Shown here in pieces: positions 15,631 to 23,761 of a stretch of DNA of 28,636 bases. Within the stretch, counting starts at the first letter, position 1. Each line of letters begins with the position of its first letter. A model generated the notes under the pieces. It did no database searches, was not told the origin of the DNA, and was given only the letters and a program-made list of their open reading frames with translations. The DNA lies in the NCBI GenBank assembly GCA_030463445.1, contig JAQGFW010030918.1, forward strand, positions 1 through 28,636, in the 5' to 3' direction. A program made the position numbers and the translations under genes. The DNA is from Euplotes aediculatus. Its lineage: Eukaryota; Ciliophora; Spirotrichea; Euplotida; Euplotidae.

Positions 15631-17163
15631 TTATTTCAAATTAAAGAAGATACCGGGCAGTTCACGAACGCGGCCATCCGGACCTTTTACACGAATCTGA
15701 TCAAAAAACACGCTAGATCCTGGTGTAGCTTTGTTAATAATTGCAGCAGCACCACCATTCCAACGCGGACCATCGTTTGCAGATTGCTGGTAAGTTTGGA
15801 ACGCACCACCATTTGCACCTACTACATAGCTTACTACATCGTATTTGGCATCAAACTCAGAGTCCATCAGTTTTGCGAGTACACCACCCATTGCTTTGAA
15901 CTGGGCAGCAGGCATAGATCCACCTTTGCTGGCACCTACCATCGCAGTAGGATCAGGCAAAGATTTCACCCGCATTGGGAAAGAACTCGTTTTGCCATCC
16001 ACTGTAATTTTAATTTCAGCAGGGCCCATTTTGCTTGGCTTGATGATGTAACGGTCGCCACCAGCAGGAGTGATTGCACCACCTGTGAAGCTTACGCTCA
16101 TTTTTTCTTTACCAGCAGATCCCGCAGAGATCATTACAGGGTTCTCAACACTCATGTATACTACGTTCATTTTTTCCAGGAATACAGAAGCTCCGGAAGG
16201 AACACCTACAGTATACTTAATGGTCTTGTTCAGTACCGCATCAGTACCATCTGGTTTCTTGAACTTCACTTCTACATTTACACTTCTTTCACCAGCGCCA
16301 CTTACTGTAGTTTTATAAACCGCAGTTCCTTCAGCACCCAGGGCTACCGGAGCACCATTGTTAGAAACAGAAGGTTTTGCTGCTTTGGAGAAAGCACCTA
16401 CACCAGCGGTAATTTCCAGTTCCTGGCCTGGCATCAGGTAAGTAGAGTTGGTTCCGGCAAATGCCTGGAATTCGTCGAAGATAACTTCCACCTCACCGAT
16501 TTCTTTATGACAGAAATCAACGATCTGGGCTTCAGAATTCTTCACATCATTCTGGAATTTGCTTAGAATGGTAAGAGCTGCTATGGTTGGAGTCATGCGG
16601 AAATAAGCAGACTTCCAATCGTTCTGAACAGTGCTTCCGGTCTGAGACTTAGGAATGCTCAGGTCCAGCGGTAACGACTTTTCAAAACTTGCTTTTTGCT
16701 CCGGAACGATTGCCAGCATCTGATTACGGTAATCGGTAAGTTTTTTCAGTAACTCATCGCCCTTCGGACCTTCTACCAGCATACGGGTTGAGGCATCCAG
16801 GTTATCGATAGAGAACTTTTCTTCAGGAGTACCGATGTTTTCTCCTTTGGACTCTTTTTTCAGTTCTGTCTTCATGTCATCAATATACTTGGACATTTCA
16901 GCAGACAGTTTCTGAGCTTGCTGGGCTTTCGGATACCATAGGGCTGCTTTTTCAGCAGTTTCCGGCTTCTTCAGCTTTGCTTCGAACGACTCGTAAGTCG
17001 TTTTATTTTTCTCATCCACTACTGAGTTAGCAGTACGGATGCTTTCGTCAACGGTTTTGAATGCGTTCAGGATTTCAGATGATACGTTCAATGCAAGTAG
17101 CGCGGTAAGCACCAAATACATCATGTTGATCATCTTCTGCCTGGGCTCTTTAGGTAAGGCCAT
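15631..17163 (-). CDS. gldM: Gliding motility / type IX secretion motor protein GldM (PorM)
   Basis: A 510-residue protein with a conserved N-terminus (KEPRQKMINMMYLVLTALLA): one inner-membrane helix (about residues 13-28), then a long periplasmic part. It partners GldL in the proton-driven motor that powers type IX secretion and gliding; the periplasmic part reaches toward the GldK/GldN ring. Visible landmarks are the helical D1 region to about residue 220, and beta-rich modules with EVIFDEFQAFAGTNSTYLMPGQELEI, VSVENPVMISAGSAG-like words and the C-terminal MVGASKGGSMPAAQFKAMGG domain. Length and order match the family. It begins 68 nt after gldL and is followed at 23 nt by gldN. Confidence 0.96.
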   Translation of the reverse strand: MALPKEPRQKMINMMYLVLTALLALNVSSEILNAFKTVDESIRTANSVVDEKNKTTYESFEAKLKKPETAEKAALWYPKAQQAQKLSAEMSKYIDDMKTELKKESKGENIGTPEEKFSIDNLDASTRMLVEGPKGDELLKKLTDYRNQMLAIVPEQKASFEKSLPLDLSIPKSQTGSTVQNDWKSAYFRMTPTIAALTILSKFQNDVKNSEAQIVDFCHKEIGEVEVIFDEFQAFAGTNSTYLMPGQELEITAGVGAFSKAAKPSVSNNGAPVALGAEGTAVYKTTVSGAGERSVNVEVKFKKPDGTDAVLNKTIKYTVGVPSGASVFLEKMNVVYMSVENPVMISAGSAGKEKMSVSFTGGAITPAGGDRYIIKPSKMGPAEIKITVDGKTSSFPMRVKSLPDPTAMVGASKGGSMPAAQFKAMGGVLAKLMDSEFDAKYDVVSYVVGANGGAFQTYQQSANDGPRWNGGAAAIINKATPGSSVFFDQIRVKGPDGRVRELPGIFFNLK

Positions 17164-17231
17164 GGATCTGGGATTTAAATGTTGTCAATCTAGTTTTTCA
17201 CAGTTTCAATAAAGGGTACGATCAACCTGGC

Positions 17232-17999
17232 TTACGCGCGGCCTTGCATGGCGTTCAGCATGTTACCATAAATCTGGTTAAGGTTGCTGAGGTTTTTAGC
17301 AAGAGCTGCAATCTGATCCTGTGTTTTCTTGGCATCATCCACACTTCCCTGCATTGCTTCGGAAGCCTGTGCCAGATTACCATAGAACTTGTTCATTGCC
17401 TTCAGGTGGTTGTTCGTATCCTGGAGCTCCAGCTCATAGATTGTATTTAAAGATCCCAGGTTCTTAGTCAGGGTCTGTACCTGCGTATGGAACTGCTTGG
17501 TGCTTTCAGATGCTTCGTTGAAAACCGCCATGGTTGTAGCGCTCTTCTGATAAGCTTCTTTCATTTGTCCGAGTGCTCCTGCAGCTTCTTTTGTTTTAGA
17601 TGCATAATCATTGGTAGCAGCAACTACGTCAGATACATCTTTCATTTGATTAACAGTAGTACCCAGCTTGTTGAAACCTTCGCTCAGTTTCTTCAGGTTG
17701 GTTGGAGTGATATCGGCTTCCTGCATCATCTTGTCAAGATTGTTGAGGGCAGGATTGCCAGCCGGACTGGTAGACAGTTTTGGCAGGGCTTCAGCCAGTG
17801 CAGCCATTTCGCCACCGGGAGGCGGTAAGAATGCATACACGATAAAGATCAGGGCTTCTGTAAGAAGACCAACGGTCAACATAATGTCGGCAAAAGAAAG
17901 GTGAAGGATTTTTGCCCATGCTCCGAAGATTACCACCGCAGCGCCCACGCATACGAAGATATTCACGAGTTTGTCAGTAGATTTAGATGCACCAGCCAT
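17232..17999 (-). CDS. gldL: Gliding motility / type IX secretion motor protein GldL (PorL)
   Basis: A 255-residue inner-membrane protein with two closely spaced transmembrane helices (about 11-29 and 37-58) and a long cytoplasmic helical tail. It forms the cytoplasmic-membrane motor with GldM. The second helix holds E48 (LTVGLLTEALIFIVYAF), the position of the membrane glutamate known to be needed for proton coupling in GldL, and K30 ends the first helix. The tail is rich in Gln/Ala/Asn coiled-coil-like repeats. There is a 140-nt gap after gldK, unusually wide for this operon. I could not find a perfect promoter box in it, so read-through from gldK is the simplest view. Confidence 0.96.
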   Translation of the reverse strand: MAGASKSTDKLVNIFVCVGAAVVIFGAWAKILHLSFADIMLTVGLLTEALIFIVYAFLPPPGGEMAALAEALPKLSTSPAGNPALNNLDKMMQEADITPTNLKKLSEGFNKLGTTVNQMKDVSDVVAATNDYASKTKEAAGALGQMKEAYQKSATTMAVFNEASESTKQFHTQVQTLTKNLGSLNTIYELELQDTNNHLKAMNKFYGNLAQASEAMQGSVDDAKKTQDQIAALAKNLSNLNQIYGNMLNAMQGRA

Positions 18000-18139
18000 A
18001 GTTGTTAATTTTTGAGTTTGAATAAGGGTTTAGATACTTGTTTGATATAGATATTAGATTTTTGATAAAACAGTGCCAGTTCGATTTTTCAATCAAATAA
18101 TTACTAGTAAGATGTTGTCTTTAGAAATTTGCTATACGC

Positions 18140-19435
18140 TTATTTTTTGCCTTTGCCCTGAGTAGGTGGGAGATCAATTACAGAGCGGAATCCGATGTAC
18201 GATTTTGCAGTATCCTGGTACTCATAAGAGCGGGTTCCTGTTTGGAGGAAATAACCTACGTCTTTCCAGCTACCACCACGTAATACTTTACGCTTCATAC
18301 GGGGAGGATCAGAATCCTTCGCATTGTAACGGATATCAGGGTTCATATCGTGCTGGAAATTGTATCCACCTTCATAATAAAGAGAAGAAGTCCACTCCGC
18401 TACGTTACCGGCCATGTTATACAGACCGAAATCATTAGGCCAGTAAGCATCGGCACGAACGGTATAAAAACCGCCGTCTTCAGGATAGTTACCACGGCCA
18501 GGCTTGAAGTTTGCCAGCAGACATCCTTTTTTATTTCTCAGGTAATAGTTACCCCAGGGGAACATAGACTGTGAGCGACCGCCACGGGCTGCATATTCCC
18601 ACTCGGCTTCAGTTGGAAGACGGAAATCAGATTCCTGAGCGCGCTTCTTGGTTTCCAGGAAAGAATTCAGGTAGTGGGTTCTCCACTCACAGAACGCTGT
18701 TGCCTGTACCCAGCTTACACCCACAACCGGATAGTTGCCGAAAGCAGGATGAGAGAAATAGCGCTTGGTCATTGGCTCATTGTAAGAGTAAGAGAAATCG
18801 CGAATCCATACCAATGTATCGGGATAGATGCGAACATCTTTCTTCACAATAAACTGAGAACGCGGTTTGCCGGCGTTTTCGCGCTTGGCCGCATCTTTAT
18901 TATCGAAAGTTTCTGAATGATAAACCAATTTGGAAGCGTCCAGCTCTTTCTTTCCAAAAATCCGGTTTTCCGGAGAAAGAATCAGCTGATCGATTTTTTC
19001 AATGGTGGCCTTATCGCCCCATTTGATGGTTTTTGCCTTTGCCCAGTCTACCTGGTCTACCCCGTCAACATTCTTTACAAATCCCATCAGCTTTGCAGCT
19101 GTAGAATCCCGAACCCAGTTTACAAACTGGCGGTATTCGTTGTTGGTGATTTCTGTGGCATCCATCCAGAAGCCATTAATGGATACCTGCTTATTACGGG
19201 CAGTGTACGCAAAGTTGACATCTTCATCACTTGGACCCATGTGGAATGTCCCGGGTGGAATGTACACCATTCCCGGAGGTTTTGGCATAGAGTACTTGTT
19301 GCCGGGCGCTACGCCGTGCAACTGACCATCGTTTGGTAATCCTCCCTTGTTGGAGTTTTTTCCAAACATTCCGCAGCTTGCCAACATAGATACGGCTGCA
19401 AGCGTGCACAACGTGGACAGGTTTTTCATTTTCAT
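18140..19435 (-). CDS. gldK: Gliding motility / type IX secretion lipoprotein GldK (PorK)
   Basis: An outer-membrane lipoprotein of about 431 residues, first gene of the type IX secretion core operon. The signal ends at LASC, with C21 as the lipidated cysteine. From about residue 50 it has the formylglycine-generating-enzyme/sulfatase-modifying fold used structurally in GldK: MVYIPPGTFHMGPSDED, GFWMDATEITNNEYRQFV, PVVGVSWVQATAFCEWRT, RLPTEAEWEYAARGG, MAGNVAEWTSS and LRGGSWKD. It forms a ring with GldN. The frame is open to an ATG at 19477, but the promoter box at 19455-19462 lies inside that extension and the signal peptide begins at 19435 or 19429, so the shorter start is chosen. Confidence 0.94.
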   Translation of the reverse strand: MKMKNLSTLCTLAAVSMLASCGMFGKNSNKGGLPNDGQLHGVAPGNKYSMPKPPGMVYIPPGTFHMGPSDEDVNFAYTARNKQVSINGFWMDATEITNNEYRQFVNWVRDSTAAKLMGFVKNVDGVDQVDWAKAKTIKWGDKATIEKIDQLILSPENRIFGKKELDASKLVYHSETFDNKDAAKRENAGKPRSQFIVKKDVRIYPDTLVWIRDFSYSYNEPMTKRYFSHPAFGNYPVVGVSWVQATAFCEWRTHYLNSFLETKKRAQESDFRLPTEAEWEYAARGGRSQSMFPWGNYYLRNKKGCLLANFKPGRGNYPEDGGFYTVRADAYWPNDFGLYNMAGNVAEWTSSLYYEGGYNFQHDMNPDIRYNAKDSDPPRMKRKVLRGGSWKDVGYFLQTGTRSYEYQDTAKSYIGFRSVIDLPPTQGKGKK

Positions 19436-19454
19436 AATATTAAAGGGTAGTGGG

Positions 19455-19462
19455 CAAATATA
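19455..19462 (-). promoter_or_regulatory. Bacteroidota -7 promoter element for gldKLMN
   Basis: On the minus strand this reads TATATTTG, an exact match to TAnnTTTG, ending 19 nt before the ATG at 19435. I see no TTG at the usual -33 spacing, only one closer. A second exact match, TAAATTTG, lies farther upstream at 19533-19540 and might be an additional promoter. Confidence 0.6.
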
Positions 19463-19618
19463 ATGTTTTGTCAACATCAGCTTCTTTAGTTTATAATTTA
19501 CGTCAAGGAACTGATTTTGCTTGTTCCCGTGACAAATTTAACGGTCTATAAAAGGGGATTATTGTTTTGCCCCCCAATAAAATCTTGCCAATTAACCTCG
19601 TTTTCAGTCCAAAATCAC

Positions 19619-21724
19619 CTACAATTGTTCCAAAAACCTGTCTACAGTGCTTTCCGGCCGAAGGCAGTTATAGCTTTGGCATAGATAGATTAGTGTATCA
19701 GGGGCGGAGGGCTTGTGACGCAAAAGCGGGTAAGCGGGATTTTCCCGGGTGGCGGATTGAAGTACCTTGAAAGGAATAAAATTAGCCATAATTTCATTCC
19801 GTAGTACGTCTGCATCCGGTCCAACCACGACAATTTCTGCACAACCATCCACCCAGGCCATTATTTCCATGGCCCAACACCCAAATGATCCCGTGTATCG
19901 TACTGCCGAACCAGCCATGGACATTGTCATAGCCCCTGCTTTCCGCGACCACTCAGCCTGTTCAAATACAATTCCTAAGTACCTGAGATTGAACGCCATA
20001 ACAGCATTTCCAGAAGGCTGAGCCCCATCATACACTTCTCTTTTCCGCACGATTACATCCTTTTGTTCCTGATTCGTATAATAAAACAACGGGCTGTCAT
20101 CCGCGCTAAAATCCCTTAGTATAACTTCTGTTAATTTTTTTGCCTCGTCCAGTAACTCCGTTCTTCCGGTGATTTCCTGCAGATTAATCAAAGCTTGTAC
20201 CAGATATGCATAATCATCCAAAAATCCCGGAATATGTGCCTGCCCGAGTTTATAGGTATGCAGCAGGGTATTTCCCGGACCATAAAACACCCTCCTCATC
20301 CAGTCCATATTTCTTTCTGCCAGCTCCCTATATCTTTCCTCCCCGGTGGCCGCATAGGATTTTGACAGGGCGGTATTCCACAACGCATTCCAGGATACTA
20401 ACTGCTTGTCATCCAGTCCGGGACGAACTCTGCTTCCCCTCGCCTGCAACATTCGGCTGCGTATCTTTTCCAATCGAATAACCAGTTGCTCAGGATTCTG
20501 GTTACAATATCCCATATCTAACAATTCCTGCAACTTGCGCGCTTTTATCAATATGTTAATTCCTTCCCAATTCCCTTCTTCGGTTATACCAAGCCAGTCG
20601 CATGCGAGTGCGGCATCTTCGCCCAGCAGTTCTTCCACTTCCCCTTTTTCCCATACATAAAACTTACCCTCCTCTCCTTCCGAATCCGCATCCAGTGCAG
20701 CGTAAAATCCATACTCGGGAGACATTAGTTCCCTTTCCACAAAATCAACCGTTTCGCGGATGGTGTTTGAATAGGTTTCGTTTCCGGACAACTGGAAGGC
20801 CTCTGCCAGCACAGCAACCAACAGTGCCTGATCGTACAACATTTTCTCAAAATGGGGAACCAGCCATCGGTTATCTGTGGAATACCGCGCAAAACCACCT
20901 CCCAACTGATCATAAATGCCTCCCTGGATCATTTTATCAAGACTTAACAGCGCCTGCCGTAAGGCTTCATCAGCCTGTGCTTCCAGGGCTCCTTCTTTCC
21001 AGTGATTCCCTTTCAGCTGCCCAAGGCTCCTGAGCCTGGCCGGCTTTTCCAGGAAGCGGGCCGCATATCTCAGCAGGTAGGCAATTGAAAAAGTTTGTGG
21101 AAATTTTGGGGCGCGTCCAAAACCACCATCCACCTTATCTGCATTTTTTAAGATGATACCGGCCATCTGCACCAACTGGTCCGGATGAAAATCGGCATTG
21201 GCCTGCTCACCTTCTCCTATCCGGTTTGCCTGAACCAAATGCAACGTGAGGTTTTCAGCCTGCTGCAACATTTCATCCCGTCTTTCCTCCCAGGCCTTAG
21301 CAATGGCCTGCAGCACGTCTGTCCAGGAAGGCCGGTTGTGAAAAGCTTCCGGCGGATAATAAGTGCCTCCGTAAAATGGCTTACCTTCCGGTGTTAAAAA
21401 AACATTGAGTGGCCAGCCGCCTGAGCCTGTCATAGAGGTCAGCGCATCCATGTAAATATGATCAATGTCTGGTCGCTCTTCCCGATCCACCTTAATATTG
21501 ATAAATCGTTCGTTCATCAGTGCTGCAACGCCCGGATTTTCAAAACTTTCTCCCTCCATCACATGACACCAATGACAGGCGGCATATCCAATACTCACCA
21601 GGATGGGGCGGTCCAATCGCCTGGCTGCCTCCAGCGCCTCTTCTCCCCAGGGATACCAATCCACCGGGTTATGGGCATGCTGTAACAGGTAGGGACTACT
21701 TTCTTTCGCCAATCGGTTTGCCAT
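19619..21724 (-). CDS. Thioredoxin-domain protein of the YyaL / DUF255 family
   Basis: A 701-residue protein of the widespread family that includes bacterial YyaL and animal SPATA20. The N-terminal thioredoxin-like domain (about 1-165) has [20 protein letters not shown], a redox-type C50-H-W-C53 in [12 protein letters not shown], then [10 protein letters not shown] and [24 protein letters not shown]. The rest is an (alpha/alpha)6 glycosidase-like barrel with [22 protein letters not shown] and [19 protein letters not shown], ending with the family's [11 protein letters not shown]. The true reaction is unknown. The open frame extends 56 codons further upstream through a repeat block ([17 protein letters not shown]-like), which is not protein; ATG 21724 gives the conserved start. 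It is probably its own transcription unit, with a possible -7 box at 21742-21749. Confidence 0.93.
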   Translation of the reverse strand: MANRLAKESSPYLLQHAHNPVDWYPWGEEALEAARRLDRPILVSIGYAACHWCHVMEGESFENPGVAALMNERFINIKVDREERPDIDHIYMDALTSMTGSGGWPLNVFLTPEGKPFYGGTYYPPEAFHNRPSWTDVLQAIAKAWEERRDEMLQQAENLTLHLVQANRIGEGEQANADFHPDQLVQMAGIILKNADKVDGGFGRAPKFPQTFSIAYLLRYAARFLEKPARLRSLGQLKGNHWKEGALEAQADEALRQALLSLDKMIQGGIYDQLGGGFARYSTDNRWLVPHFEKMLYDQALLVAVLAEAFQLSGNETYSNTIRETVDFVERELMSPEYGFYAALDADSEGEEGKFYVWEKGEVEELLGEDAALACDWLGITEEGNWEGINILIKARKLQELLDMGYCNQNPEQLVIRLEKIRSRMLQARGSRVRPGLDDKQLVSWNALWNTALSKSYAATGEERYRELAERNMDWMRRVFYGPGNTLLHTYKLGQAHIPGFLDDYAYLVQALINLQEITGRTELLDEAKKLTEVILRDFSADDSPLFYYTNQEQKDVIVRKREVYDGAQPSGNAVMAFNLRYLGIVFEQAEWSRKAGAMTMSMAGSAVRYTGSFGCWAMEIMAWVDGCAEIVVVGPDADVLRNEIMANFIPFKVLQSATRENPAYPLLRHKPSAPDTLIYLCQSYNCLRPESTVDRFLEQL

Positions 21725-21741
21725 AAAAATGTATTGAGGAA

Positions 21742-21749
21742 TAAAGGTA
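21742..21749 (-). promoter_or_regulatory. Possible -7 element for the YyaL-like gene
   Basis: The minus strand reads TACCTTTA here, matching seven of eight positions of TAnnTTTG, 17 nt before the ATG at 21724. The spacing is similar to that seen for gldK and hemW. No -33 element could be assigned. Confidence 0.35.
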
Positions 21750-21851
21750 TGGAAGAGGAGGCAGGGAACAGAGGTAGGGAACGGAGGAGACGGAGGAGGC
21801 GGAGGAAACGGAGGAGGCAGGGAACGGAGGAGGCGGAGTAAACGGAGGAGA
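21750..21851. repeat. Purine-only GGAGGCGGAGGAAACGG-type low-complexity block
   Basis: Imperfect tandem units such as ACGGAGGAGGCGGAGGAA run for about 100 nt, nearly all purine plus scattered C on the plus strand. The block lies just upstream of the YyaL-like gene, in the 299-nt gene-free interval 21725-22023, and creates a false N-terminal extension to that gene. Confidence 0.75.
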
Positions 21852-21877
21852 AATGTGAATGGCGCACCCATTAATTT

Positions 21878-21910
21878 AAAAAGGCTGCACAAATCGTACA
21901 GCCTTTTTTT
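21878..21910 (-). terminator. Intrinsic terminator of the hemD operon (bidirectional shape)
   Basis: Arms 21881-21890 and 21896-21905 form a 10-bp stem with a 5-nt loop; on the minus strand the single non-Watson-Crick position is a G-U wobble, and three A-T pairs can extend the base. T-runs flank it on both strands (five on minus, seven on plus). It lies about 115 nt past the hemD stop codon. Confidence 0.75.
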
Positions 21911-21917
21911 ATTGACT

Positions 21918-22032
21918 TCTCACGTCTCACATTTCACTTTTCACTTTTCACTTTTTCACTTTTCACCTTTCACCTTTCACCTTTCACTTTTTTCACCTTT
22001 CACTTTTCACCTTTCACTTTCTCTCACTTTCC
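21918..22032. repeat. TTTCACC/TTTTCAC short tandem repeat block in the hemD 3' region
   Basis: About 15 imperfect copies of the 6-8 nt units TTTTCAC and TTTCACC; on the transcribed minus strand they read GTGAAAAGTGAAAGGTGAAA, an A/G/T-only tail. The hemD stop codon (22024-22026) lies at the inner edge of the block, so the repeat touches the coding end. There are no unique spacers, so it is not a CRISPR array. Confidence 0.85.
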
Positions 22033-22824
22033 CCCTTTCTCCTTCTTCGTCAGAAATTGCTCCAGGGCTGCTACCATCGATGGTGCCTGGGGCTGTGGTG
22101 CTTTAATGTCCAATGCTAATCCGGCCTCTTCAACTGCCTTGGATGTATTACTTCCAAATGCGCCGATAAGGGTGCCGTTTTGTTCAAAAGCGGGATAATT
22201 CTCAAACAGGCTTTTTACACCACTGGGCGTGAAAAAGCAAATAATATCGTATTTGTGAGCCCCTAGTATGGGTTTCAGGTCGTTTGAAATAGTCCGGTAC
22301 ATGAAGGGAGTTGCATATTCGCACTTGTGCGTTTTTAGCCAGCTCACAATATCATTATCCTGCTGGTTCTCCGAACAGGGATAAAGAAATGTTTCATTCT
22401 CCTTGTGTTTGTTTACCACATCAAACATGCTTTTATTGGTACCGTCTGCACCATAAAACACTTTGCGTTTGCGATAAAGAATAAATTTCTGGAGATACAA
22501 CGCTACTGCTTCCGTAATACAGAAGTACTTGGTGTCCTGCGATACGCTTACTTTCATTTCTTCACAGATTCTGAAAAAATGATCAATCGCATTTCGACTG
22601 GTAAAAATGACCGCGGAGAATTGTGCGATGTCAATTTTTTGCTTCCTGAAATCTTTAGCCGGAATGCCTTCCAGGCTAATAAAGGGATGAAAGTCTAAGG
22701 TCACGCCAAATTTCCTACCCAATTCAAAGTAGGGAGATTTGTCACTTTCAGGCCTCGGTTGGGTGATCAGGATTTTCTTGATTACAGGAGCTCCAGCTCC
22801 CTTCTTAGCCTCGTTCTTTAGCAT
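22024..22824 (-). CDS. hemD: Uroporphyrinogen-III synthase
   Basis: A 266-residue cytoplasmic enzyme that closes hydroxymethylbilane, with inversion of ring D, to uroporphyrinogen III in haem and sirohaem synthesis. The family is poorly conserved in sequence. Recognisable parts are the start KKILITQPRPESDKSPY, FSAVIFTSRNAIDHFF, the KVFYGADGTNKSMFDVV region, FLYPCSENQQDNDIVSWL, YDIICFFTPSGVKSLFENY and the final IGAFGSNTSKAVEEAGLALDIKAPQPQAPSMVAAL, which is the characteristic G.TT/ST.A..A.G end. It is the last gene of an operon after a DUF4271 protein (38-nt gap). The C-terminus KKEKGGK and the stop codon run into the adjacent repeat. Confidence 0.93.
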   Translation of the reverse strand: MLKNEAKKGAGAPVIKKILITQPRPESDKSPYFELGRKFGVTLDFHPFISLEGIPAKDFRKQKIDIAQFSAVIFTSRNAIDHFFRICEEMKVSVSQDTKYFCITEAVALYLQKFILYRKRKVFYGADGTNKSMFDVVNKHKENETFLYPCSENQQDNDIVSWLKTHKCEYATPFMYRTISNDLKPILGAHKYDIICFFTPSGVKSLFENYPAFEQNGTLIGAFGSNTSKAVEEAGLALDIKAPQPQAPSMVAALEQFLTKKEKGGK

Positions 22825-22862
22825 TTGTTATTAAGCTAAACGTTCTTAAAGTTAATTAACAC

Positions 22863-23744
22863 CTACACTATTTTCGTTAACACCTTATAAATCAACAGTA
22901 AGGGTGCTACTTCGAAGGCACAAAGGTATAAAAAAAAGTGGAAACGACTGGCTTTTAGTTCCCGGGTGATAAATCCATAGGCACTGACATAACGATACAG
23001 GAATATTGCTACCACCAAAACATAGGAAAGTGTTGTTGCTACAGTAACCAGGGGCTCATTGGCAAAAGCGATCAGCATCAGCAGGGGCAACAGGAAAATC
23101 CCCAGTACTTTATTGCACAAAAACACAATGAAAATATAGGTATCCGTTGTGTCTTTCATGCGCAGGCTCCAGCCAAGGAACTGGAGGATAAAATTTTTTC
23201 CGATATAGACCAGAGCAACAGCCAGGATTGAATACAGATAAAGTTTCCAAAAGCCCGGATCAGCCGGGTTTGTCTGGTATTGATGCAGTATCATGGCCGC
23301 CAGCAGGCCAGCGGCAGCAACAAAATGTATGTTCAGCAGCAAACTGGCGAGCGGAGTTTGCAATAACTGCTCCCGGATTTGTTTGGCCTTGAGCGAAGCC
23401 CGAAAAAACACCTTAAACATGTTTTCGAGATACCTTCCAAAACTCAGTTTAATGAGCGCCAGCAGGAAAAACAATCCCGCCAGCAGATAAAACAGGCCAT
23501 CTTTTCCACGTTCTGCTTTAACAATAATGGTCCGGAATACACCCTTGCCTCCAAAATTGTAATACGGGTGCGATTGCAGTACTTTCAAATAATTGGAACT
23601 GCTGAAATCCGCCGGCTCTTTTTTGATCGCAGGTGCAATAGCAGTTACCGTATCCGGCACCGGTACCCGAATGCTGTCCTGTGCCGGCAGCCTTCCTGCC
23701 AGCAACATCCAGCAACATATAAAAAGAGGGGAAAGAAATCGCAT
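22863..23744 (-). CDS. DUF4271 membrane protein
   Basis: A 293-residue integral membrane protein of DUF4271, a family I know mainly from Bacteroidota, often next to hemD. There is an N-terminal signal-like segment (about 1-21, ending LPAQD), a soluble stretch with YLKVLQSHPYYNFGGKGVFR, then about seven hydrophobic segments: around 84-100, 130-150, 165-185, 200-222, 225-245 and 255-290. The words GLFYLLAGLFFLLALIKL and YVSAYGFITRELKASRFHFF are the clearest family marks. The function is unknown and I see no catalytic motif. It is 17 nt downstream of the Omp85-like gene and upstream of hemD, so the three are probably one transcript. Confidence 0.88.
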   Translation of the reverse strand: MRFLSPLFICCWMLLAGRLPAQDSIRVPVPDTVTAIAPAIKKEPADFSSSNYLKVLQSHPYYNFGGKGVFRTIIVKAERGKDGLFYLLAGLFFLLALIKLSFGRYLENMFKVFFRASLKAKQIREQLLQTPLASLLLNIHFVAAAGLLAAMILHQYQTNPADPGFWKLYLYSILAVALVYIGKNFILQFLGWSLRMKDTTDTYIFIVFLCNKVLGIFLLPLLMLIAFANEPLVTVATTLSYVLVVAIFLYRYVSAYGFITRELKASRFHFFLYLCAFEVAPLLLIYKVLTKIV

Positions 23745-23761
23745 GATGATCTGGCTGCAAG

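Noticed and set aside
15784-16566. A 260-codon open frame on the plus strand, antisense to gldM
   Set aside because: It lies wholly inside gldM, its product is biased to Tyr/His/Arg/Phe/Ser as expected from the complement of a coding strand, and it resembles no family.
19550-19575. Possible terminator after the YyaL-like gene
   Set aside because: G and C runs and a TTATTG/CAATAA pair allow alternative short stems, but none is followed by a convincing T-run at the right distance.
21725-21892. 56-residue N-terminal extension of the YyaL-like protein
   Set aside because: It is a translation of the GGAGG repeat block (Leu/Arg then Pro runs); the family's conserved start is at 21724.
21918-22032. 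Short regular repeats suggesting a CRISPR array
   Set aside because: Units are only 6-8 nt, without unique spacers, repeats of CRISPR length or cas genes.
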